64,000 nt of DNA. It comes from Flavobacterium poyangense. Its GTDB lineage: Bacteria; Bacteroidota; Bacteroidia; Flavobacteriales; Flavobacteriaceae. The stretch spans positions 292,510-356,509 of the forward strand of contig NZ_JAALLN010000003.1 of the NCBI RefSeq assembly GCF_011751075.1, written 5' to 3'. Below the pieces are notes generated by a model that saw nothing but the letters and a program-made list of their open reading frames with translations, was not told where the DNA came from and did no database searches. Shown piece after piece: positions 1-8,502 of the stretch. The translations under genes were made by a program, and so were the position numbers. How positions within the stretch are numbered: position 1 is the first letter of the stretch; each line of letters starts with the position of its first letter.

Positions 1-90
1 ACTTCTAAGTCCTTCTTCCTGATTAGGTTCTACCGTTAATGGGTAAACCCTATCTGCAATTGATATTTTAATTCTAAGCTTTTCGTCCAT
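1..90 (-). CDS. zapA: cell division protein ZapA (partial, N-terminus only)
   Basis: The reverse strand reads from an ATG at 88-90 into a protein beginning MDEKLRIKISIADRVYPLTV and runs off the left edge after 30 codons. The short basic/hydrophobic start followed by an IxIADRxYPL segment is typical of the small ZapA proteins of Bacteroidota. ZapA binds FtsZ filaments at the division ring in the cytoplasm. Only 5 bases separate it from the coiled-coil gene upstream, so the two are probably co-transcribed. The identification rests on the N-terminal third plus this gene pairing, which I know from related genomes. Confidence 0.75.
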   Translation of the reverse strand, partial: MDEKLRIKISIADRVYPLTVEPNQEEGLRS

Positions 91-95
91 GTTTC

Positions 96-386
96 CTAGT
101 CTGATAGTTGTGCTATACAGTAATCAATTTCGCGAATTAATGAATTTATTTTAAGCTTTGTCTCTCTCTTGTTGTTGTCACTGCCCAGCAATGAATTGGC
201 TATCTTAAGTGTCTCGTACTGCTTTCTCAAAGCCTCCATCTCTTCAGATTTTTTCTGAATAATTTGCGAAGCTTTGGCTAGTTCTAATCGTAATTCCTGA
301 TTGTTTTTCTCTAGTGCTTTTGATTTCTCAAAAAGCTTTTCGACTTTATATTCAAGAGTATCAATTATTTCGGCAATTACACTCAT
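96..386 (-). CDS. coiled-coil protein encoded upstream of zapA
   Basis: This 96-residue protein is almost entirely heptad-like helix. Residues 10-65 are rich in Leu, Lys and Glu (LEYKVEKLFEKSKALEKNNQ and onwards) with no membrane segment. The C-terminus (SLIREIDYCIAQL) is a conserved-looking short helix. Proteins of this size and composition sit directly upstream of zapA in many Bacteroidota. A role as a ZapB-like FtsZ-ring partner is inference from size, coiled coil and linkage only. It lies 5 bases from zapA and is divergent from the peptidase gene on the other side, so the promoter should lie in 387-530. Confidence 0.7.
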   Translation of the reverse strand: MSVIAEIIDTLEYKVEKLFEKSKALEKNNQELRLELAKASQIIQKKSEEMEALRKQYETLKIANSLLGSDNNKRETKLKINSLIREIDYCIAQLSD

Positions 387-556
387 TATAAATCCTATTC
401 ATTACTTAATATTACAAAGTTAGTATTCCTTTTTATTAATGCAATTTTTTATCGATTTTTTTACATTAAAAATAGGCAATTAAATGAAATTCAATTCGTT
501 GTATTTTTGTAGCTTTTTACTCGTTTTTAGTGTCATATTTCTTTATCTTAGCAAAA

Positions 557-2263
557 ATGTTGGTTATGAGATTTTCGATACTTGTTCTGTTTTTGTCTAA
601 TTTTATTTGTGCTCAGACACAATATCCTAAAGATTATTTTCGTCCGCCTCTTGATATTCCGATGCAACTTTCGGGGAATTTCGGGGAGTTGCGACCGAAT
701 CATTTTCATGCGGGCTTCGATTTGAAAACCAATCAGAGAGAGGGATTAAATGTGTATGCCGTTGCAGACGGATATGTTTCGAGGATTAAAATTTCTACTT
801 TTGGAAATGGAAAATGCATTTATATTACACATCCTAATGGCTATACTTCTGTTTATGGGCATTTGCAAACTACAGTCGGTCCGATTCAGGAATATGTGCA
901 GAAAACGCATTATGCGGAACGTTCTTTTGAAATAGAAATGTTTCCAAAACCAAACGAATTGCCGGTTACAAAAGGGCAATTGATTGCACTTTCCGGAAAT
1001 ACAGGATCTTCAGAAGGGCCCCATCTGCATTTTGAAATTCGTGATTCTAAAACAGAATTTGTGATAAACCCAATGTTTTTTGGATTTGACAAAAATATAA
1101 AAGATACTAAAAAACCAACGATTTCAAGTTTGTTCGTTTACCCCGTAAGCGAAAATACAGTTGTCAATCTTTCTAAACAACCTTTATTGTTAAACCTTTC
1201 ACTTCAGAAAGACGGAACCTATTTGGCAGGAAAAGTAAAAGCAAATGGTAAAATTGGCTTTGGGATTAATGCCGTTGATACCGATGATGTTTCTCATAAT
1301 AAAAACGGAGTCTTTAATGTCTCTACTTTTTTAAACGGAAATCAAAACTACAATTATCAGTTTAATACCTATTCCTTTGATGAAATGCGTTACATAAATG
1401 CTTTGACTGATTATTCGAGGTATAAAAAAACAGGACAGCGTATTCAGAAACTTTTTATGAAGACGCCTTTTGCCTTGAGCATTATAAAAACAGACTCACT
1501 TCGTGGTATTATTCCTGTTGCGCCCAATTTAACATCGACTTACAGGATTGTAGTTTCTGATTATTACGGAAATCTAAATACTGTGACTGTTCCGATTGAA
1601 TATGATACGGTGACAGCAGTTGTAAAGGAAGAGCCGGTAACGTCAAAGTATGCCGTTCGTTATAAAAAAGATGCTAATTTCGAAAAAGACAATATGTCGG
1701 TATTTTTTCCTGCGGGGACTTTTTATGATGATTTTAATCTGAATTTTGATGTAAAAAACAATCGTATTTATATTCATGAAGATGTTGTTCCGGTGCATTC
1801 CAATTTTACGGTTACCATAAAAGATGATACATATCCGGAAGAGTTACGGGATAAATTGTTTATCGCCAGATTTAGTGGGAATAGCAAGAGTTATAATGGG
1901 ACCATACGAAAAAATGATGTTTTTACAACTAAATCAAAAATCTTAGGGCAGTTCGGGTTGGTTCTCGATACGATAGCGCCCGTAATTAAAATCGCAAAAC
2001 CAATTCAGGACAAATGGATCAGTGATCAGAAAACAATTCAGTTTACGATAGGGGATAGTTTATCGGGAATTAAATCGTACAACGGTTATTTAAACGGGAA
2101 CTGGATTTTGTTTGAATATGATAATAAAACAAGGAAAATAACGCATCGTTTTGAAGATGGGATGGTTGCAGAAGGTGCTAATGATTTAAAAATTGTAGTG
2201 GTGGATAATGTAGGTAATTCTACTACCTTTGAAACTCACTTTTTTAGAAGCCAACAAAAATAA
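557..2263 (+). CDS. secreted M23 family zinc metallopeptidase
   Basis: This is a LytM/M23-type peptidoglycan endopeptidase. A signal peptide (RFSILVLFLSNFICAQ) leads into an M23 domain over about the first 180 residues. Both zinc motifs are intact: HxxxD in NHFHAGFDL and HxH in GPHLHFEIR, so it should be catalytically active. The remaining ~370 residues lack a domain I recognise but look like beta-rich binding modules, ending with a segment that resembles an Ig-like fold. The ATG at 557 or the one at 566 (giving MRFSILVLF) is preferred over an upstream GTG at 530, because either gives a clean signal peptide. It acts in the periplasm or at the envelope, on cell-wall cross-links. A possible -7 box, TATTTTTG, lies at 502-509. 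Confidence 0.85.
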   Translation: MLVMRFSILVLFLSNFICAQTQYPKDYFRPPLDIPMQLSGNFGELRPNHFHAGFDLKTNQREGLNVYAVADGYVSRIKISTFGNGKCIYITHPNGYTSVYGHLQTTVGPIQEYVQKTHYAERSFEIEMFPKPNELPVTKGQLIALSGNTGSSEGPHLHFEIRDSKTEFVINPMFFGFDKNIKDTKKPTISSLFVYPVSENTVVNLSKQPLLLNLSLQKDGTYLAGKVKANGKIGFGINAVDTDDVSHNKNGVFNVSTFLNGNQNYNYQFNTYSFDEMRYINALTDYSRYKKTGQRIQKLFMKTPFALSIIKTDSLRGIIPVAPNLTSTYRIVVSDYYGNLNTVTVPIEYDTVTAVVKEEPVTSKYAVRYKKDANFEKDNMSVFFPAGTFYDDFNLNFDVKNNRIYIHEDVVPVHSNFTVTIKDDTYPEELRDKLFIARFSGNSKSYNGTIRKNDVFTTKSKILGQFGLVLDTIAPVIKIAKPIQDKWISDQKTIQFTIGDSLSGIKSYNGYLNGNWILFEYDNKTRKITHRFEDGMVAEGANDLKIVVVDNVGNSTTFETHFFRSQQK

Positions 2264-2273
2264 AATCAGACAT

Positions 2274-4739
2274 TTGAATCGTAGCAAGTTAATATTCGTC
2301 TTCTTTTTTTTGTGCATAGGTGCTGTTTCGCTTGCGCAAAATGCCCGTGTTAAAGGAATTATTTTAAATAATGAAAACCAGCCAGTTTCTAATGTGAATA
2401 TTTCTTTTTTGGGAAATGTTTCGCAGACAGATTCAAAAGGTTTTTTTGAAGTTGTAGTTCCCTCGAATAAAAAAGTAGCATTGATTTTTACTCATGTTTC
2501 ATTAAAAATGATGAGCCTCACGGTAAATTTAAAGTCCAATGAGGTTTTTGTCTTTAATCCTGTAATGAGTGCTTCTGAAGAACAAATGGGAGAGGTTTTT
2601 GTGTCTTCGAAAAATAAAAAGAGAGTACAGGGAATTACCGTCATAGATCCAGAGACAATTAAGAAGATTCCTGGAGCGAATGCCGGAATCGAGAATATTC
2701 TAAAGACTTTACCGGGAGTAAATTCAAACAACGAACTGAGTACACAATATGCTGTTCGTGGCGGGAATTATGATGAAAATCTGGTTTATGTAAACGAAAT
2801 AGAAGTGTACCGTCCTTTTCTGATTCGTTCCGGGCAACAGGAGGGTCTGAGTTTTACCAATACCGATTTAGTTCAGAATGTTGATTTTTCTGCAGGAGGA
2901 TTCCAGTCTAAATTTGGAGATAAATTATCCTCTGTTTTGGATATTACCTACAGAAAACCTACGGAGTTTGGAGCTTCATTAGAAGCAAGTTTGTTAGGAG
3001 GCAGCGTGTCGGTAGATGCGGTTTCTAAAAATAAAAAATGGTCAGCCGTAACTGGAGTACGATATCGAAATAATAGTTTGCTTGTAAACAGTCAGGATAC
3101 GCAAACGAATTATACGCCCACTTTTGTCGATATTCAGACCAATGTAAATTATGATATTTCCGAAAAATGGCAAATGAGTTTTTTGGGAAATATTTCTCAG
3201 AACAAATATTTGTATCAGCCTTTAACACGTGAGACCAAATTTGGAACAATAGATCAGCCAATGGCGCTTGCGGTTTATTATGAAGGACAGGAGAAAGATC
3301 AATATGATACGTATTTTGGTGCGCTGAAAACCACTTATAAGGTGTCGCCAAGTTTTACTTTAAAATTTATTGGCTCTTTATTTCATACCACAGAAAAAGA
3401 ACATTTTGATATTTTGGCCCAATATCGATTAGGAAATGTAAATCCTGATGGGACAACTAACCTCGATGATGTCGATTTTACACGTGGAATTGGTTCACAA
3501 CTGAATCATGCCCGTAATGATCTCGATGCCTTAATAGCCAATGCAGAAATAAAAGGGTTTAAAGAATGGAGCGACGGTCAGTTAGAATTTGGCCTGAAGT
3601 ATACCCGGGAATCCATTCGGGATCGAATAGCAGAGTGGGAAATGATTGATTCGGCAGGATTTTCTATCCGACCGCCAATTATTAATCTTCCAAAAAATAA
3701 TCAGCCTTATGTGCCTTATGCAGGGCTGTTGTTGCCCTATCAGGATGTTCGCGCTACTAACTTTAATAGCATAAACCGATTTTCCGGTTATGCACAATGG
3801 AGCCAGAAGAAGACAATAGGTTCGAATCAGGTTTGGTACAATCTGGGGGCACGTTTTCAGAGTTGGATCGTTTTAGGAGCCTCTGAAGAAGGGAAAAATC
3901 AGATTGTTTTTAGTCCGAGAGGGCAGTTGGCTATAAAACCGGATTGGGATATGGATATGGTTTTCAGACTCTCCGGCGGATTGTACTACCAGCCTCCTTT
4001 TTATAGGGAACTTCGGAATTTAAATGGAGTTGTAAATCCAAATGTAAAAGCGCAGGAATCGATACATATTGTTTTGAGTAATGATTATAGCTTTAAAATG
4101 TGGGATCGTCCTTTTAAATGGGTGACTGAGTTGTATTATAAATCGCTTTCGGATGTAAATACCTATTCTATAGATAATGTTCGCATTCGTTATGTTGCGA
4201 ATAACAATGCAAAAGCATACGCACAGGGTTTTGATTTTAGATTGAATGGAGAGTTTGTTCCCGGCACAGAATCCTGGATCAGTTTTGGATATTTGAAAAC
4301 CGAAGAAAACTACGAAAATAAAGGGTATATCGCACGACCAACCGATCAACGATTGAAATTTGCTATGTTGTTTCAGGATTATATGCCTAATATTCCCAGC
4401 GTCAAAATGTATTTGAATTTAGTTTATAATACGGGTGTACCGGGAGGTTCTCCTGCATATTCGGACCCATATTTGTATCAGAACAGGCTTAATGATTATC
4501 GTAGAGCAGACATTGGTTTTGCAAAAGTTTTTGTAGACAGTAACACGAGAACGGCTAAAACAAGCTGGCTAAAAAACTTCAAAGAATTGTCGGTTGGTTT
4601 TGAAATCTTTAATCTTTTTAAAAATCAAAATGCGATAACCAATACTTGGGTTCGTGACGTATACTCTAAAACGGAATACGCAATTCCGAATTATATGACT
4701 TCGCGGGTTTTTAATATTAAGCTGAATGCGAGATTGTGA
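2274..4739 (+). CDS. TonB-dependent receptor with N-terminal carboxypeptidase-regulatory-like domain
   Basis: This is an outer-membrane active transporter of about 820 residues. After a signal peptide (RSKLIFVFFFLCIGAVSLAQ) there is a CarboxypepD_reg-like beta-sandwich (NARVKGIILNNENQPVSNVN), then a plug domain (IPGANAGIENILKTLPGV, followed by YAVRGGNYDENLVYVNEIEV), then a long beta-barrel ending in a C-terminal strand with NIKLNARL. There is no ATG near the N-terminus. The frame offers TTG codons at 2229 and 2274; 2274 gives the more compact signal peptide, while 2229 would overlap the upstream peptidase by 35 bases. The substrate cannot be told from sequence. Tight linkage to the M23 gene suggests co-transcription. 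Confidence 0.85.
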   Translation: MNRSKLIFVFFFLCIGAVSLAQNARVKGIILNNENQPVSNVNISFLGNVSQTDSKGFFEVVVPSNKKVALIFTHVSLKMMSLTVNLKSNEVFVFNPVMSASEEQMGEVFVSSKNKKRVQGITVIDPETIKKIPGANAGIENILKTLPGVNSNNELSTQYAVRGGNYDENLVYVNEIEVYRPFLIRSGQQEGLSFTNTDLVQNVDFSAGGFQSKFGDKLSSVLDITYRKPTEFGASLEASLLGGSVSVDAVSKNKKWSAVTGVRYRNNSLLVNSQDTQTNYTPTFVDIQTNVNYDISEKWQMSFLGNISQNKYLYQPLTRETKFGTIDQPMALAVYYEGQEKDQYDTYFGALKTTYKVSPSFTLKFIGSLFHTTEKEHFDILAQYRLGNVNPDGTTNLDDVDFTRGIGSQLNHARNDLDALIANAEIKGFKEWSDGQLEFGLKYTRESIRDRIAEWEMIDSAGFSIRPPIINLPKNNQPYVPYAGLLLPYQDVRATNFNSINRFSGYAQWSQKKTIGSNQVWYNLGARFQSWIVLGASEEGKNQIVFSPRGQLAIKPDWDMDMVFRLSGGLYYQPPFYRELRNLNGVVNPNVKAQESIHIVLSNDYSFKMWDRPFKWVTELYYKSLSDVNTYSIDNVRIRYVANNNAKAYAQGFDFRLNGEFVPGTESWISFGYLKTEENYENKGYIARPTDQRLKFAMLFQDYMPNIPSVKMYLNLVYNTGVPGGSPAYSDPYLYQNRLNDYRRADIGFAKVFVDSNTRTAKTSWLKNFKELSVGFEIFNLFKNQNAITNTWVRDVYSKTEYAIPNYMTSRVFNIKLNARL

Positions 4740-4908
4740 TGAAGGAATATAAAAGCTGGAGCATAAATTTTTTTTAAGGACTGGATATTACTTTCGTTAG
4801 ATTACTTCGGGATTGTATTTCTCAATATCTTTGCTTTAGTAAAATTCAATAAAAACAGATAATACAATCAAAAATACTATATTTGATATCCCATTATAAT
4901 TAGCGTAA

Positions 4909-5631
4909 ATGAAAAATTATTTAAAATATATAGCCTTAGCATTCATAGGAACAGTAGTAAGTTGTAAAGAGGATGTTAAAAAGCCAAAAGTAATTTATGA
5001 TGCTGCTAATAAAGCAAGTGTTGTGGCTAAAGCAGATTCAACGCAAATAGAGGTTGCCGATTTGCCTATCCAAATGGAAGGGACAAACTATTTAATACAC
5101 CCGGTTGGTGATTTGCGAGTGTTCGAAAAAGGTACAAAAGCACGTTACGGATCTTCAAGTGTCAATGACGTAAGCTTTACGATTTCTAATTTGGGTGAAT
5201 TTGAAATCACAGGTTATTTGCAAAATCTTAAATTTCAAAAAACAGATTCAGACTCTATTCGTCCTTTGACAGATAAACCGGTTTTGATTTTAACAGCTAC
5301 TTACTTAAAGACAGTTGCAGATAAAACACAAAATCAGGTTATGGTCTATACATTGGCCGATTCTGATACTAATAAAGACGGTAAAATAGATACAAGTGAT
5401 ATTAAAACTTTATACTTAAGTCATATTAGTGGCGAGGATTTTACCAAAATTTCAGAAGATTTTCAGGAATTGGTAGATTGGAATTTAATCGAATCAAAAA
5501 ACCGCCTGTATTTCAGAACAATCGAAGACACCAATCAAAACGGTCAGTTTGATAAAAACGACGTTTTACACTATAGTTATATTGATTTAGCGTCTAAAAA
5601 ATGGGAAGTTAAAAACTATAAGCCTATCTAA
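4909..5631 (+). CDS. lipoprotein with two EF-hand/dockerin-like calcium loops
   Basis: This 240-residue protein has a lipoprotein signal ending in GTVVSC, so the mature N-terminus should be lipidated. I do not recognise the family. Two segments match the DxNxDGxIDxxD calcium-loop pattern: DTNKDGKIDTSD near residue 160 and DTNQNGQFDKND near residue 210. Similar loops occur in EF-hand and dockerin proteins. The spacing, about 50 residues, is larger than in a dockerin pair. The rest is beta-rich. A TATATTTG box at 4878-4885 is a candidate -7 element, so the gene may have its own promoter. Function unknown. Confidence 0.7.
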   Translation: MKNYLKYIALAFIGTVVSCKEDVKKPKVIYDAANKASVVAKADSTQIEVADLPIQMEGTNYLIHPVGDLRVFEKGTKARYGSSSVNDVSFTISNLGEFEITGYLQNLKFQKTDSDSIRPLTDKPVLILTATYLKTVADKTQNQVMVYTLADSDTNKDGKIDTSDIKTLYLSHISGEDFTKISEDFQELVDWNLIESKNRLYFRTIEDTNQNGQFDKNDVLHYSYIDLASKKWEVKNYKPI

Positions 5632-5695
5632 AAGGGGTGAGGTTGTAAGTTGGTTGTCCCTTTGTTATTTCAGTTGCAATGTTCCGACAAACCGT

Positions 5696-5795
5696 TGTCA
5701 TTGTGAAGAATGAGGAATCACGCACGCAATTCGACAAAGGTTAGCAGTATGCAGCGAGGAGCTTCTAGTGTGACTCCTCCTTCGTCGGAGTGACA
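5696..5795. repeat. intergenic inverted repeat of the TGTCATT...GTGACA family
   Basis: A left arm near 5696-5721 (TGTCATTGTGAAGAATGAGG) is partly complementary to a right arm at 5768-5795 (CTCCTTCGTCGGAGTGACA). Between them is an internal ATTCGACAAAGGTTAGCAGT segment that resembles the unit of the tandem array near 46.3 kb. It fills most of the 286-base gap between convergent genes (5632-5917), which otherwise holds nothing I recognise. Confidence 0.65.
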
Positions 5796-5917
5796 AGCTA
5801 AACGGTAATTCTGTTGTTTCGGGAGGATTTGACCCGAACGATAACGAAACAGATTAAGTAAATTACGTTACAAATCCCGTAAATTTTCAAGTCAGAATTC
5901 AATTCACGATAAAAAGA

Positions 5918-6619
5918 TCAAATCAGTATATCGCTCTCTAAATCTGATTTCTCTATTTCAATTCCAAAACCTAAACGTTCTACCAATTCAATAACCAGTT
6001 TTTTATACCAGTTTTCTGATTTGGGATGAATGTATATTTTTTCAATTAACTGATTGATATCAACATTGATTTTTATTCCGTCATTTAGTTTTATACTGCT
6101 CTCAGAGGTATCTGTAATGATTCGTACTTCGCGCTCGTATTGAAAACTCTTTCGTTTGAATAAAAACGGAAAGAACGAATCATCAAAAGGAATGTATTCT
6201 TTTTTGTAATCGATATAATTTACTTTACCTATGTACTGATCGAAATTATTTTCGGGCTTTAATGCTTTTTGCAATCTTCCAATGGTAGATTGAATGGCTA
6301 ATCCTTCGCTGTTCTGAGTGAAAATCTGCCACATGGCAAACGACTCATATTCGTTGATATGCCAACTGCTTATGGCTACTTTCTCGCGATGTGTTTTGTA
6401 ATAATTTAAAAAGTCAGGATTGTCAATCGCCAGTTTTTTAATTTCTTCAAAAGTAGGCTCGCTGAAAGTACCTTCATATTGGTCCTCAAATTTATCCGAA
6501 CGGGACATGAATAATTTCTTAGAAAGTAATATATCAAGAAATTTAGACAAGTCCAGATATTTCCAGACAACGGTGTCCGGATCTGCAGGCAGTTTTATGT
6601 TCGGATTATTGAGATACAT
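5918..6619 (-). CDS. DUF2971 domain-containing protein
   Basis: This 233-residue cytoplasmic protein has the DUF2971 hallmarks: an N-terminal WKYLDLSKFLDILLSKKLFM strand-helix, the SRSDKFEDQYEGTF segment, a central ISSWHINEYESFAMWQIF motif, and a C-terminal basic YEREVRIIT segment. The biochemical role of DUF2971 is not established. The gene lies 56 bases downstream of the ABC exporter on the same strand and may be its last co-transcribed partner. There is no sign of truncation. Confidence 0.8.
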   Translation of the reverse strand: MYLNNPNIKLPADPDTVVWKYLDLSKFLDILLSKKLFMSRSDKFEDQYEGTFSEPTFEEIKKLAIDNPDFLNYYKTHREKVAISSWHINEYESFAMWQIFTQNSEGLAIQSTIGRLQKALKPENNFDQYIGKVNYIDYKKEYIPFDDSFFPFLFKRKSFQYEREVRIITDTSESSIKLNDGIKINVDINQLIEKIYIHPKSENWYKKLVIELVERLGFGIEIEKSDLESDILI

Positions 6620-6675
6620 TTGTCTAATTTAGAGATTCGTTTTTTGAGAAATCTAAAATCAGCAATCTAAAATTA

Positions 6676-8502
6676 TCATTCAAAAGACTGCATTGTAACC
6701 AGTTTATTGTATGTTCCGTTATGTGTGATTAATTCTTCGTGCGTTCCTTGTTCAACGATTTTTCCTTTTTGCATCACCACAATCAGATCTGCTTTTTGAA
6801 TCGTCGAAAGTCGGTGTGCAATTACAATCGAAGTTCTGTTTTGCATCATGTTTTCAAGCGCAATCTGAACAAATTTTTCGCTTTCCGTATCCAATGCAGA
6901 GGTAGCCTCGTCCAAAATCATAATCGGAGGGTTTTTTAATACCGCACGGGCAATAGATAAACGTTGTTTTTGTCCTCCCGAAAGTTTGTTTCCGCTATCT
7001 CCAATGTTGGTGTAAATTCCTAATGGCAGGTCTTTTACAAATTCATAGGCATTGGCAATTTTTAGTGCTTCGATAATCTCTTCGTCGGTTGCGTCTAATT
7101 TTCCTAACGAAATATTCGCTTTTATGGTATCGTTAAAAAGGATACTGTCCTGAGTAACCAATCCCATTAAGCTGCGAAGCGATTGCAGGTTCATGTCTTT
7201 GATGTTGATTCCGTCAATAGCAATTGTTCCGTCATTTACATCATAAAAACGGGTTAATAAATTGGCAATTGTACTTTTTCCACTTCCCGATTGACCTACC
7301 AGTGCAACGGTTTGTCCTTTTTTAACATTGAGAGAAAAGTCTTTCAGAACTGTTTCTTCTTCATATTTAAAGTTAATGTTTTTTATTTCAATAGCATCAT
7401 CAAAAGATGCTTTTTTGATCGCATCCGGTTTCGAGGTAATTGTGTTTTCCTGATCCAGAATTTCTAAAACACGCTCTGCAGCTGCATTTCCTCTTTTTAC
7501 GCCATAAGAAGCCTTAGAAATTGCTTTTGCAGGTGTCAGAATATTATAAGCCAATCCCATATAAGCGATGAAAGAAGCGCCATCCAGTGTTTTGTCAATC
7601 AAAACCATCTGACCTCCGTACCAAAGTAAAATGGCAATTACGGTAATTCCCATAAATTCACTGGCAGGAGAAGCTAAGTTCTGACGATTTCCAATAGTGT
7701 TTGACAGACTGAAAAAACGATCTGTTGAGTTTCTGAAAACAGAGTTAAAATAGTTTTCTGAATTGTATCCTTTTACCACTTTTAGTCCACCAATGGTTTC
7801 TTCAATGGTTGATAGAAAAGTTCCTTGTTCTTGTTGTGCTTTTGTAGATTGTTTTTTTAGTTGTTTTCCGATTAATGAAATGATATATCCTGAAACCGGA
7901 ATGAAAATAAAAACAAATAAAGTCAGTTTGGCGCTAATAACTAACATGGCGCCTATTGTGAAAACGATTGTCAGAGGTTCTTTCACGATAAGTTCCAGAA
8001 TAGCCAGAAAGGAGTTTTGAACCTCGTTTACGTCGGCGGAAATTCGGGAAATAACATCTCCTTTTCTTTTCTCGGAGTAAAAAGCCAAAGGCAACTCGAG
8101 CGTTTTTTTGTACATCGCATTTCGCATGTCTCTTAAAACACCATTTCTAAGAAAAGTGATAAAAAACATCGCTAAATAATCGACTAAGTTTTTTAGTAAA
8201 AATATCGAGATAATTACGGCAACCATTATAGATAGCGTATAACCAATATCATGTTTTTCGGTAGTAGTGGTGATATAATAGCTCAGGTATTTTTCCCCGT
8301 ATTCTTTTATGTGTATCAGTCCTTCGTATTTAGGAATAACGGTGTTTCTTTTGGTCTGGTCAAATAATACCTGAATCATAGGAATTAAAGCCATAAAAGA
8401 AAGAGTGCTGAAAAGAGCGTACAAAACATTGAAAAAGATGTTTAAAACCGCATATTTTTTATATGGATATATAAAAGGAACTATTTTTTTGAAATTACTC
8501 AT
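6676..8502 (-). CDS. ABC transporter ATP-binding/permease protein, MsbA-like
   Basis: This is a half-transporter exporter of 608 residues. Residues 1-330 carry six hydrophobic segments with the ABC type 1 fold. Residues 370-600 form the nucleotide-binding domain: Walker A GQSGSGKST at 403-411, a Q-loop (VTQDS), the signature LSGGQKQR, Walker B (IMILDEATSALD) and the H-loop (IAHRLST). It resembles MsbA lipid A flippases and other lipid or drug exporters, and works as a homodimer in the inner membrane. The glycosyltransferase and sugar-mutase genes nearby fit an envelope lipid or glycan role, but the substrate is inferred. Its start overlaps the stop of the nuclease gene by 4 bases (ATGA). Confidence 0.9.
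   Translation of the reverse strand: MSNFKKIVPFIYPYKKYAVLNIFFNVLYALFSTLSFMALIPMIQVLFDQTKRNTVIPKYEGLIHIKEYGEKYLSYYITTTTEKHDIGYTLSIMVAVIISIFLLKNLVDYLAMFFITFLRNGVLRDMRNAMYKKTLELPLAFYSEKRKGDVISRISADVNEVQNSFLAILELIVKEPLTIVFTIGAMLVISAKLTLFVFIFIPVSGYIISLIGKQLKKQSTKAQQEQGTFLSTIEETIGGLKVVKGYNSENYFNSVFRNSTDRFFSLSNTIGNRQNLASPASEFMGITVIAILLWYGGQMVLIDKTLDGASFIAYMGLAYNILTPAKAISKASYGVKRGNAAAERVLEILDQENTITSKPDAIKKASFDDAIEIKNINFKYEEETVLKDFSLNVKKGQTVALVGQSGSGKSTIANLLTRFYDVNDGTIAIDGINIKDMNLQSLRSLMGLVTQDSILFNDTIKANISLGKLDATDEEIIEALKIANAYEFVKDLPLGIYTNIGDSGNKLSGGQKQRLSIARAVLKNPPIMILDEATSALDTESEKFVQIALENMMQNRTSIVIAHRLSTIQKADLIVVMQKGKIVEQGTHEELITHNGTYNKLVTMQSFE

Noticed and set aside
6420..6632. Forward frame within the DUF2971 gene
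   Set aside because: Shadow of a convincing gene on the opposite strand, with no motif of its own.
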